Assembly (NCBI GenBank): GCA_002189035.1
Contig: NEEC01000443.1
Coordinates: 1-20,710 of the forward strand
Length of the DNA stretch: 20,710 nucleotides
Origin: Utricularia gibba
Lineage: Eukaryota > Streptophyta > Magnoliopsida > Lamiales > Lentibulariaceae
Reading direction: 5' to 3'
Positions 1 through 10,707 of this stretch are shown here, in pieces. The notes below the pieces were generated by a model that saw only the letters and a list, made by a program, of their open reading frames with translations, did not search any database and had not been told where the DNA came from. The translations under genes and the position numbers were made by a program. Within the stretch, counting starts at the first letter, position 1, and each line of letters starts with the position of its first letter.

Positions 1-44
1 GGTCAGAACGAAGTTCACAACGACATCACCAGCCCAAAAACGAC
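1..44 (+). repeat. Partial satellite unit (3' tail) at the left edge
   Basis: These are the last 44 bp of a unit whose start lies left of the window, beginning at GGTCAGAACG. It carries a private variant, CACCAGCCC, where other units have CACCCGCCC or CACCGCCC. The array therefore continues past the left edge. Confidence 0.95.
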
Positions 45-1572
45 AAGCTTTTCCTTGAGAAACCATGTAGGCAGCCAATTAAAACCAACGTTAAGAAATG
101 CATCAAGTTTTTTGCCGAGCACAAATGACTATGGGCCGAGCTCGACTCGACCTCCTTCTCGATACCGTTGCCCCACGAGAGCGCCTCCTCAGATATAAAG
201 CATGCGGTTGAGAAAACCATTTTGGGTGCTCATGACATCCTAACTTCAATAAGTGCAGCACGATTTTCGTCGAGTAGGACCCGATGTGGCAAAGGAACTT
301 GGGTCAGAACGAAGTTCACAACGACATCACCCGCCAAAAACGACAAGCTTTTCCTTGAGAAACCATGTAGGCAGCCAATTAAAACCCAACGTTAAGAAAT
401 GCATCAAGTTTTTTGCCGAGCTACAAATGACTATGGGCCCGAGCTCGACTCGACCTCCTTCTCGATACCGTTGCCCACGAGAGCCTCCTCAGATATAAAG
501 CATGCGGTTGAGAAAACCATTTTGGGTGCTTATGACATCCTAACTTCAATAAGTGCATCACGATTTTCGTCGAGTAGGACCCGATGTGGCAAAGGAGTCA
601 GACCGAACCTTGGTCAGAACGAAGTTCACAACGACATCACCCGCCCAAAAACGACAAGCTTTTCCTTGAGAAACCATGTAGGCAGCCAATTAAAACCCAA
701 CGTTAAGAAATGCATCAAGTTTTTTGCCGAGCACAAATGACTATGGGCCCGAGCTCGACTCGACCTCCTTCTCGATACCGTTGCCCCACGAGAGCGCCTC
801 CTCAGATATAAAGCATGCGGTTGAGAAAACCATTTTGGGTGCTCATGACATCCTAACTTCAATAAGTGCATCACGATTTTCGTCGAGTAGGACCCGATGT
901 GGCAAAGGAACCTTGGGTCAGAACGAAGTTCACAACGACATCACCCGCCCAAAAACGACAAGCTTTTCCTTGAGAAACCATGTAGGCAGCCAATTAAAAC
1001 CCAACGTTAAGAAATGCATCAAGTTTTTTGCCGAGCCACAAATGACTATGGGCCCGAGCTCGACTCGACCTCCTTCTCGATACCGTTGCCCCACGAGAGC
1101 GCCTCCTCAATATAAAGCATGCGGTTGAGAAAACCATTTTGGGTGCTTATGACATCCTAACTTCAATAAGTGCATCACGATTTTCGTCGAGTAGGACCCG
1201 ATGTGGCAAAGGAGTCAGACGAACCTTGGGTCAGAACGAAGTTCACAACGACATCACCCGCCCAAAAACGACAAGCTTTTCCTTGAGAAACCATGTAGGC
1301 AGCCAATTAAAACCCAACGTTAAGAAATGCATCAAGTTTTTTGCCGAGCACAAATGACTATGGCCCGAGCTCGACTCGACCTCCTTCTCGATACCGTTGC
1401 CCCACGAGAGCGCCTCCTCAGATATAAAGCATGCGGTTGAGAAAACCATTTTGGGTGCTTATGACATCCTAACTTCAATAAGTGCATCACGATTTCGTCG
1501 AGTAGGACCCGATGTGGCAAAGGAACCTTGGGTCAGAACGAAGTTCACAACGACATCACCCGCCAAAACGAC
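45..1572 (+). repeat. Units 1-5: alternating short/full block
   Basis: Lengths are 300, 311, 304, 313 and 300 bp. Units 1, 3 and 5 carry short junctions of nearly the same kind (GGCAAAGGAACC, or GGCAAAGGAAC in unit 1), while units 2 and 4 are full length. Unit 1 has the GTGCAGCACG variant together with GCTCATGAC. Unit 4 has CTCAATATAAAG instead of the majority CTCAGATATAAAG. Repetition of the same short allele at every second unit suggests amplification of a two-unit block of about 610 bp. Confidence 0.8.
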
Positions 1573-2807
1573 AAGCTTTTCCTTGAGAAACCATGTAGGC
1601 AGCCAATTAAAACCCAACGTTAAGAAATGCATCAAGTTTTTTGCGAGCTACAAATGACTATGGGCCCGAGCTCGACTCGACCTCCTCTCGATACCGTTGC
1701 CCACGAGAGCCTCCTCAGATATAAAGCATGCGGTTGAGAAAACCATTTTGGGTGCTATGACATCCTAACTTCAATAAGTGCATCACGATTTCGTCGAGTA
1801 GGACCCGATGTGGCAAAGGAGTCAGACCGAACCTTGGGTCAGAACGAAGTTCACAACGACATCACCGCCCAAAAACGACAAGCTTTTCCTTGAGAACCAT
1901 GTAGGCAGCCAATTAAAACCCAACGTTAAGAAATGCATCAAGTTTTTTGCCGAGCACAAATGACTATGGGCCCGAGCTCGACTCGACCTCCTTCTCGATA
2001 CCGTTGCCCCACGAGAGCGCCTCCTCATAAAGCATGCGGTTGAGAAAACCATTTTGGGTGCTTATGACATCCTAACTTCAATAAGTGCATCACGATTTTC
2101 GTCGAGTAGGACCCGATGTGGCAAAGGAGTCAGACCGAACCTTGGGTCAGAACGAAGTTCACAACGACATCACCCGCCAAAAACGACAAGCTTTTCCTTG
2201 AGAAACCATGTAGGCAGCCAATTAAAACCCAACGTTAAGAAATGCATCAAGTTTTTTGCCGAGCTACAAATGACTATGGGCCCGAGCTCGACTCGACCTC
2301 CTTCTCGATACCGTTGCCCCACGAGAGCGCCTCCTCAGATATAAAGCATGCGGTTGAGAAAACCATTTTGGGTGCTTATGACATCCTAACTTCAATAAGT
2401 GCATCACGATTTCGTCGAGTAGGACCCGATGTGGCAAAGGAGTCAGACCGAACCTTGGGTCAGAACGAAGTTCACAACGACATCACCCGCCCAAAAACGA
2501 CAAGCTTTTCCTTGAGAAACCATGTAGGCAGCCAATTAAAACCCAACGTTAAGAAATGCATCAAGTTTTTTGCCGAGCTACAAATGACTATGGGCCCGAG
2601 CTCGACTCGACCTCCTCTCGATACCGTTGCCCACGAGAGCGCCTCAATATAAAGCATGCGGTTGAGAAAACCATTTTGGGTGCTATGACATCCTAACTTC
2701 AATAAGTGCATCACGATTTCGTCGAGTAGGACCCGATGTGGAAAGGAGTCAGACCGAACCTTGGGTCAGAACGAAGTTCACAACGACATCACCCGCCCAA
2801 AAACGAC
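1573..2807 (+). repeat. Units 6-9: four consecutive full-junction units
   Basis: Lengths are 307, 308, 314 and 306 bp. All four keep the full or nearly full junction in half B. The shorter lengths come from scattered small losses: TTTTGCGAG and GCTATGAC in unit 6, CTCATAAAG in unit 7 (the ATAT part of the usual motif is missing) and GCCTCAATAT in unit 9. Confidence 0.8.
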
Positions 2808-3092
2808 AAGCTTTTCCTTGAGAAACCATGTAGGCAGCCAATTAAAACCCAACGTTAAGAAATGCATCAAGTTTTTGCCGAGCTACAAATGACTATGGCC
2901 CGAGCTCGACTCGATACCGTTGCCCCACGAGAGCGCCTCCTCAGATATAAAGCATGCGGTTGAGAAAACCATTTTGGTGCTTATGACATCCTAACTTCAA
3001 TAAGTGCATCACGATTTTCGTCGAGTAGGACCCGATGTGGAGGAACCTTGGGTCAGAACGAAGTTCACAACGACATCACCGCCAAAAACGAC
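2808..3092 (+). repeat. Unit 10: shortest copy of the array (285 bp)
   Basis: Two separate losses shorten this unit. In half A about 12 bp are missing, giving GAGCTCGACTCGATACCG with the pyrimidine-rich CCTCCTTCT segment gone. In half B the junction is reduced to GGAGGAACC. The half-A loss may have used the repeated CTCGA motif on its two sides (CTCGACTCGA), which fits slippage or recombination between short repeats. Confidence 0.85.
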
Positions 3093-3695
3093 AAGCTTTT
3101 CCTTGAGAAACCATGTAGGCAGCCAATTAAAACCCAACGTTAAGAAATGCATCAAGTTTTTTGCCGAGCCACAAATGACTATGGGCCCGAGCTCGACTCG
3201 ACCTCCTTCTCGATACCGTTGCCCCACGAGAGCGCCTCCTCAGATATAAAGCATGCGGTTGAGAAAACCATTTTGGGTGCTTATGACATCCTAACTTCAA
3301 TAAGTGCATCACGATTTTCGTCGAGTAGGACCCGATGTGGCAAAGGAGTCAGACCGAACCTTGGGTCAGAACGAAGTTCACAACGACATCACCGCCCAAA
3401 AACGACAAGCTTTTCCTTGAGAAACCATGTAGGCAGCCAATTAAAACCAACGTTAAGAAATGCATCAAGTTTTTTGCCGAGCACAAATGACTATGGCCCG
3501 AGCTCGACTCGACCTCCTGCTCGATACCGTTGCCCACGAGAGCGCCTATCAATATAAAGCATGCGGTTGAGAAAACCATTTTGGGTGCTCATGACATCCT
3601 AACTTCAATAAGTGCATCACGATTTTCGTCGAGTAGAATGTGGCGAACCTTGGGTCAGAACAAGTTCACAACGACATCACCCGCCCAAAAACGAC
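3093..3695 (+). repeat. Units 11-12: full unit followed by a scarred unit
   Basis: Unit 11 (314 bp) is close to consensus. Unit 12 (from 3407, 289 bp) has CCTGCTCG in place of CCTTCTCG, GCCTATCAATAT near 3545-3555 and a heavily altered junction (GAGTAGAATGTGGCGAACC, then GAACAAG for GAACGAAG). The TATCAATAT form looks intermediate between the majority CAATAT form and the TTATCAAATAT subfamily seen in the next unit. Confidence 0.75.
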
Positions 3696-4002
3696 AAGCT
3701 TTTCCTGAGAAACCATGTAGGCAGCCAATTAAAACCAACGTTAAGAAATGCATCAAGTTTTTTGCCGAGCCACAAATGACTATGGGCCCGAGCTCGACTC
3801 GACCTCCTCTCGATACCGTTGCCCCACGAGAGCGCCTTATCAAATATAAAGCATGCGGTTGAGAAAACCATTTTGGGTGCTCATGACATCCTAACTTCAA
3901 TAAGTGCAGCACGATTTCGTCGAGTAGGACCCGATGTGCAAAGGAGTCACCGAACCTTGGGTCAGAACGAAGTTCACAACGACATCACCGCCCAAAAACG
4001 AC
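3696..4002 (+). repeat. Unit 13: TTATC-subfamily unit
   Basis: This unit has TTATCAAATAT at 3837-3847 where the majority has CTCAGATAT. It is linked to CCACAAATG, CCTCTCG, GCTCATGAC and GTGCAGCACG. Unit 19 carries the same combination. Linked substitutions spread over about 150 bp mark a real subfamily rather than random error. The junction has a small loss (GAGTCACCGAACC). Confidence 0.75.
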
Positions 4003-5512
4003 AAGCTTTTCCTTGAGAAACCATGTAGGCAGCCAATTAAAACCCAACGTTAAGAAATGCATCAAGTTTTTTGCCGAGCTACAAATGACTATGGGCCCGA
4101 GCTCGACTCGACCTCCTTCTCGATACCGTTGCCCCACGAGAGCGCCTCCTCAGATATAAAGCATGCGGTTGAAAACCATTTTGGGTGCTTATGACATCCT
4201 AACTTCAATAAGTGCATCACGATTTTCGTCGAGTAGGACCCGATGTGGCAAAGGAGTCAGACCGAACCTTGGGTCAGAACGAAGTTCACAACGACATCAC
4301 CCGCCCAAAAACGACAAGCTTTTCCTTGAGAAACCATGTAGGCAGCCAATTAAAACCCAACGTTAAGAAATGCATCAAGTTTTTTGCCGAGCTACAAATG
4401 ACTATGGGCCCGAGCTCGACTCGACCTCCTTCTCGATACCGTTGCCCACGAGAGCGCCTCCTCAGATATAAAGCATGCGGTTGAGAAAACCATTTTGGGT
4501 GCTATGACATCCTAACTTCAATAAGTGCATCACGATTTTCGTCGAGTAGGACCCGATGTGGCAACCTTGGGTCAGAACGAAGTTCACAACGACATCACCC
4601 GCCCAAAAACGACAAGCTTTTCCTTGAGAAACCATGTAGGCAGCCAATTAAAACCCAACGTTAAGAAATGCATCAAGTTTTTTGCCGAGCACAAATGACT
4701 ATGGGCCCGAGCTCGACTCGACCTCCTTCTCGATACCGTTGCCCCACGAGAGCGCCTCCTCAGATATAAGCATTGAGAAAACCATTTTGGGTGCTCATGA
4801 CATCCTAACTTCAATAAGTGCATCACGATTTTCGTCGAGTAGGACCCGATGTGGCAACCTTGGGTCAGAACGAAGTTCACAACGACATCACCCGCCCAAA
4901 AACGACAAGCTTTTCCTTGAGAAACCATGTAGGCAGCCAATTAAAACCCAACGTTAAGAAATGCATCAAGTTTTTTGCCGAGCTACAAATGACTATGGGC
5001 CGAGCTCGACTCGACCTCCTTCTCGATACCGTTGCCCCACGAGAGCGCCTCCTCAGATATAAAGCATGCGGTTGAGAAAACCATTTTGGGTGCTTATGAC
5101 ATCCTAACTTCAATAAGTGCATCACGATTTTCGTCGAGTAGGACCCGATGTGGCAAAGGAGTCAGACCGAACCTTGGTCAGAACGAAGTTCACAACGACA
5201 TCACCCGCCCAAAAACGACAAGCTTTTCCTTGAGAAACCATGTAGGCAGCCAATTAAAACCCAACGTTAAGAAATGCATCAAGTTTTTTGCCGAGCACAA
5301 ATGACTATGGGCCCGAGCTCGACTCGACCTCCTTCTCGATACCGTTGCCCCACGAGAGCGCCTCCTCAATATAAAGCATGCGGTTGAGAAAACCATTTTG
5401 GGTGCTCATGACATCCTAACTTCAATAAGTGCATCACGATTTTCGTCGAGTAGGACCCGATGTGGCCCTTGGTCAGAACGAAGTTCACAACGACATCACG
5501 CCCAAAAACGAC
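4003..5512 (+). repeat. Units 14-18: mixed full and short units
   Basis: Lengths are 313, 298, 293, 313 and 293 bp. Units 15 and 16 are neighbours that share the identical short junction GGCAACC, one of only three places where two short units touch. Unit 16 also has CAGATATAAGCATTGAG, so the GCATGC site is lost there. Unit 18 has the junction GGCCCTTGG and CTCAATATAAAG. Confidence 0.8.
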
Positions 5513-5819
5513 AAGCTTTTCCTTGAGAAACCATGTAGGCAGCCAATTAAAACCCAACGTTAAGAAATGCATCAAGTTTTTTGCCGAGCCACAAATGACT
5601 ATGGGCCCGAGCTCGACTCGACCACCTCTCGATACCGTTGCCCCACGAGAGCGCCTTATCAAATATAAAGCATGCGGTTGAGAAAACCATTTGGGTGCTC
5701 ATGACATCCTAACTTCAATAAGTGCAGCACGATTTTCGTCGAGTAGGACCCGATGTGGCAAAGGAGTCAAACCTTGGGTCAGAACGAAGTTCACAACGAC
5801 ATCACCGCCCAAAAACGAC
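5513..5819 (+). repeat. Unit 19: TTATC-subfamily unit
   Basis: TTATCAAATAT at 5656-5666 is again linked to CCACAAATG, GCTCATGAC and GTGCAGCACG. The half-A pyrimidine segment reads CGACCACCTCTCG, a form otherwise seen only in the last, truncated unit of the window. The junction has lost about 5 bp (GAGTCAAACC). Confidence 0.75.
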
Positions 5820-6444
5820 AAGCTTTTCCTTGAGAAACCATGTAGGCAGCCAATTAAAACCCAACGTTAAGAAATGCATCAATTTTTGCCGAGCACAAAT
5901 GACTATGGGCCCGAGCTCGACTCGACCTCCTTCTCGATACCGTTGCCCCACGAGAGCGCCTCCTCAGATATAAAGCATGCGGTTGAGAAAACCATTTTGG
6001 GTGCTTATGACATCCTAACTTCAATAAGTGCATCACGATTTTCGTCGAGTAGGACCCGATGTGGCAAAGGAGTCAGACCGAACCTTGGGTCAGAACGAAG
6101 TTCACAACGACATCACCGCCCAAAAACGACAAGCTTTTCCTTGAGAAACCATGTAGGCAGCCAATTAAAACCCAACGTTAAGAAATGCATCAAGTTTTTT
6201 GCCGAGCTACAAATGACTATGGGCCCGAGCTCGACTCGACCTCCTTCTCGATACCGTTGCCCCACGAGAGCGCCTCCTCAATATAAAGCATGCGGTTGAG
6301 AAAACCATTTTGGGTGCTCATGACATCCTAACTTCAATAAGTGCATCACGATTTTCGTCGAGTAGGACCCGATGTGGCAAAGGAGTCAGACCGAACCTTG
6401 GGTCAGAACGAAGTTCACAACGACATCACCCGCCCAAAAACGAC
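5820..6444 (+). repeat. Units 20-21: full units
   Basis: Lengths are 311 and 314 bp, both with full junctions. Unit 20 has a shortened T run (CATCAATTTTTGCC). Unit 21 has the CTCAATATAAAG variant. Confidence 0.8.
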
Positions 6445-9176
6445 AAGCTTTTCCTTGAGAAACCATGTAGGCAGCCAATTAAAACCCAACGTTAAGAAAT
6501 GCATCAAGTTTTTTGCCGAGCCACAAATGACTATGGGCCGAGCTCGACTCGACCCCTTCTCGATACCGTTGCCCCACGAGAGCGCCTCCTCAATATAAAG
6601 CATGCGGTTGAGAAAACCATTTTGGGTGCTCATGACATCTAACTTCAATAAGTGCATCACGATTTTCGTCGAGTAGGACCCGATGTGGCAAAGAACCTTG
6701 GGTCAGAACGAAGTTCACAACGACATCACCCGCCAAAAACGACAAGCTTTTCCTTGAGAAACCATGTAGGCAGCCAATTAAAACCCAACGTTAAGAAATG
6801 CATCAAGTTTTTTGCCGAGCTACAAATGACTATGGGCCCGAGCTCGACTCGACCTCCTTCTCGATACCGTTGCCCCACGAGAGCGCCTCCTCAGATATAA
6901 AGCATGCGGTTGAGAAAACCATTTTGGGTGCTTATGACATCCTAACTTCAATAAGTGCATCACGATTTTCGTCGAGTAGGACCCGATGTGGCAAAGGAGT
7001 CAGACCGAACCTTGGTCAGAACGAAGTTCACAACGACATCACCGCCCAAAAACGACAAGCTTTTCCTTGAGAAACCATGTAGGCAGCCAATTAAAACCCA
7101 ACGTTAAGAAATGCATCAAGTTTTTTGCCGAGCCACAAATGACTATGGGCCCGAGCTCGACTCGACCTCCTTCTCGATACCGTTGCCCCACGAGAGCGCC
7201 TCCTCAGATATAAAGCATGCGGTTGAGAAAACCATTTTGGGTGCTCATGACATCCTAACTTCAATAAGTGCATCACGATTTCGTCGAGTAGGACCCGATG
7301 TGGCAAAGAACCTTGGGTCAGAACGAAGTTCACAACGACATCACCCGCCCAAAAACGACAAGCTTTTCCTTGAGAAACCATGTAGGCAGCCAATTAAAAC
7401 CCAACGTTAAGAAATGCATCAAGTTTTTTGCCGAGCACAAATGACTATGGGCCCGAGCTCGACTCGACCTCCTTCTCGATACCGTTGCCCCACGAGAGCG
7501 CCTCCTCAGATATAAAGCATGCGGTTGAAAAACCATTTTGGGTGCTCATGACATCCTAACTTCAATAAGTGCATCACGATTTTCGTCGAGTAGGACCCGA
7601 TGTGGCAAAGGAGTCAGACCGAACCTTGGGTCAGAACGAAGTTCACAACGACATCACCGCCCAAAAACGACAAGCTTTTCCTTGAGAAACCATGTAGGCA
7701 GCCAATTAAAACCCAACGTTAAGAAATGCATCAAGTTTTTTGCCGAGCTACAAATGACTATGGGCCCGAGCTCGACTCGACCTCCTTCTCGATACCGTTG
7801 CCCCACGAGAGCGCCTCCTCAGATATAAAGCATGCGGTTGAGAAAACCATTTTGGGTGCTATGACATCCTAACTTCAATAAGTGCATCACGATTTTCGTC
7901 GAGTAGGACCCGATGTGAACCTTGGGTCAGAACGAAGTTCACAACGACATCACCCGCCCAAAAACGACAAGCTTTTCCTTGAGAAACCATGTAGGCAGCC
8001 AATTAAAACCCAACGTTAAGAAATGCATCAAGTTTTTTGCCGAGCCACAAATGACTATGGGCCCGAGCTCGACTCGACCTCCTTCTCGATACCGTTGCCC
8101 CACGAGAGCGCCTCCTCAGATATAAAGCATGCGGTTGAAAACCATTTTGGGTGCTTATGACATCCTAACTTCAATAAGTGCATCACGATTTTCGTCGAGT
8201 AGGACCCGATGTGGCAAAGGAGTCAGACCGAACCTTGGGTCAGAACGAAGTTCACAACGACATCACCCGCCCAAAAACGACAAGCTTTTCCTTGAGAAAC
8301 CATGTAGGCAGCCAATAAAACCCAACGTTAAGAAATGCATCAAGTTTTTTGCCGAGCTACAAATGACTATGGGCCCGAGCTCGACTCGACCTCCTCGATA
8401 CCGTTGCCCCACGAGAGCGCCTCCTCAGATATAAAGCATGCGGTTGAGAAAACCATTTTGGGTGCTTATGACATCCTAACTTCAATAAGTGCATCACGAT
8501 TTTCGTCGAGTAGGACCCGTGGCGAACCTTGGGTCAGAACGAAGTTCACAACGACATCACCGCCCAAAAACGACAAGCTTTTCCTTGAAAATGTAGGCAG
8601 CCAATTAAAACCCAACGTTAAAATGCATCAAGTTTTTTGCCGAGCACAAATGACTATGGGCCCGAGCTCGACTCGACCTCCTCTCGATACCGTTGCCCCA
8701 CGAGAGCGCCTCAAATATAAAGCATGCGGTTGAGAAAACCATTTTGGGTGCTATGACATCCTAACTTCAATAAGTGCATCACGATTTCGTCGAGTAGGAC
8801 CCGATGTGGCAAAGGAGTCAGACCGAACCTTGGGTCAGAACGAAGTTCACAACGACATCACCGCCCAAAAACGACAAGCTTTTCCTTGAGAAACCATGTA
8901 GGCAGCCAATTAAAACCCAACGTTAAGAAATGCATCAAGTTTTTTGCCGAGCACAAATGACTATGGGCCCGAGCTCGACTCGACCTCCTCTCGATACCGT
9001 TGCCCCACGAGAGCGCCTCCTCAGATATAAAGCATGCGGTTGAAAAACCATTTTGGGTGCTCATGACATCCTAACTTCAATAAGTGCATCACGATTTTCG
9101 TCGAGTAGGACCCGATGTGGCAAAGAAACCTTGGGTCAGAACGAAGTTCACAACGACATCACCGCCCAAAAACGAC
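6445..9176 (+). repeat. Units 22-30: nine-unit perfectly alternating block
   Basis: Junctions read D-F-D-F-D-F-D-F-D with no exception (lengths 299, 313, 303, 312, 297, 313, 293, 301, 301). Units 22 and 24 share the same short allele (GGCAAAGAACC) and unit 30 has the close form GGCAAAGAAACC. Units 26 and 28 have larger losses (GATGTGAACC, and CCCGTGGCGAACC). This is the clearest evidence for a two-unit higher-order period of about 610 bp, together with units 36-44. Confidence 0.75.
8282..8875 (+). repeat. Units 28-29: multiply deleted neighbours
   Basis: Unit 28 has CCTCCTCGATACC (4 bp lost in half A), CCAATAAAACCC and an altered junction lacking GAT (CCCGTGGCGAACC). Unit 29 starts with CCTTGAAAATGTAGG, losing the AACC of the otherwise stable GAGAAACCATG, and has GTTAAAATGC and GCCTCAAATAT. 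Several independent losses in neighbours could reflect a local recombination scar or a stretch of poor consensus. Confidence 0.7.
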
Positions 9177-10707
9177 AAGCTTTTCCTTGAGAAACCATGT
9201 AGGCAGCCAATTAAAAACCAACGTTAAGAAATGCATCAAGTTTTTTGCCGAGCACAAATGACTATGGGCCCGAGCTCGACTCGACCTCCTTCTCGATACC
9301 GTTGCCCCACGAGAGCGCCTCCTCAGATATAAAGCATGCGGTTGAGAAAACCATTTTGGGTGCTTATGACATCCTAACTTCAATAAGTGCATCACGATTT
9401 CGTCGAGTAGGACCCGATGTGGCACCTTGGGTCAGAACGAAGTTCACAACGACATCACCCGCCAAAAACGACAAGCTTTTCCTTGAGAAACCATGTAGGC
9501 AGCCAATTAAAACCCAACGTTAAGAAATGCATCAAGTTTTTTGCCGAGCCACAAATGACTATGGGCCCGAGCTCGACTCGACCTCCTCTCGATACCGTTG
9601 CCCCACGAGAGCGCCTCCTCAATATAAAGCATGCGGTTGAGAAAACCATTTTGGGTGCTATGACATCCTAACTTCAATAAGTGCATCACGATTTTCGTCG
9701 AGTAGGACCCGATGTGGCAAAGGAGTCAGACCGAACCTTGGGTCAGAACGAAGTTCACAACGACATCACCCGCCCAAAAACGACAAGCTTTTCCTTGAGA
9801 AACCATGTAGGCAGCCAATTAAAACCCAACGTTAAGAAATGCATCAAGTTTTTTGCCGAGCACAAATGACTATGGGCCCGAGCTCGACTCGACCTCCTTC
9901 TCGATACCGTTGCCCCACGAGAGCGCCTCCTCAGATATAAAGCATGCGGTTGAGAAAACCATTTTGGGTGCTTATGACATCCTAACTTCAATAAGTGCAT
10001 CACGATTTTCGTCGAGTAGGACCCGATGTGGCACCTTGGGTCAGAACGAAGTTCACAACGACATCACCCGCCCAAAAACGACAAGCTTTTCCTTGAGAAA
10101 CCATGTAGGCAGCCAATTAAAACCCAACGTTAAGAAATGCATCAAGTTTTTTTGCCGAGCCACAAATGACTATGGGCCCGAGCTCGACTCGACCTCCTCT
10201 CGATACCGTTGCCCCACGAGAGCGCCTCCTCAGATATAAAGCATGCGGTTGAGAAAACCATTTTGGGTTCATGACATCCTAACTTCAATAAGTGCAGCAC
10301 GATTTTCGTCGAGTAGGACCCGATGTGGCAAAGGAGTCAGACCGAACCTTGGGTCAGAACGAAGTTCACAACGACATCACCGCCCAAAAACGACAAGCTT
10401 TTCCTTGAGAAACCATGTAGGCAGCCAATTAAAACCCAACGTTAAGAAATGCATCAAGTTTTTGCCGAGCTACAAATGACTATGGGCCCGAGCTCGACTC
10501 GACCTCCTTCTCGATACCGTTGCCCCACGAGAGCGCCTCCTCAGATATAAAGCATGCGGTTGAGAAAACCATTTTGGGTGCTATGACATCCTAACTTCAA
10601 TAAGTGCATCACGATTTTCGTCGAGTAGGACCCGATGTGGCAAAGGAGTCAGACCGAACCTTGGGTCAGAACGAAGTTCACAACGACATCACCCGCCCAA
10701 AAACGAC
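9177..10707 (+). repeat. Units 31-35: mixed block
   Basis: Lengths are 296, 312, 298, 312 and 313 bp, junctions D-F-D-F-F. Units 31 and 33 share the same short allele GGCACC, again at every second unit. Unit 34 has GGGTTCATGAC (two bases lost from the GCTCATGAC form) together with GTGCAGCACG, plus an extra T in the T run (T7). Confidence 0.8.
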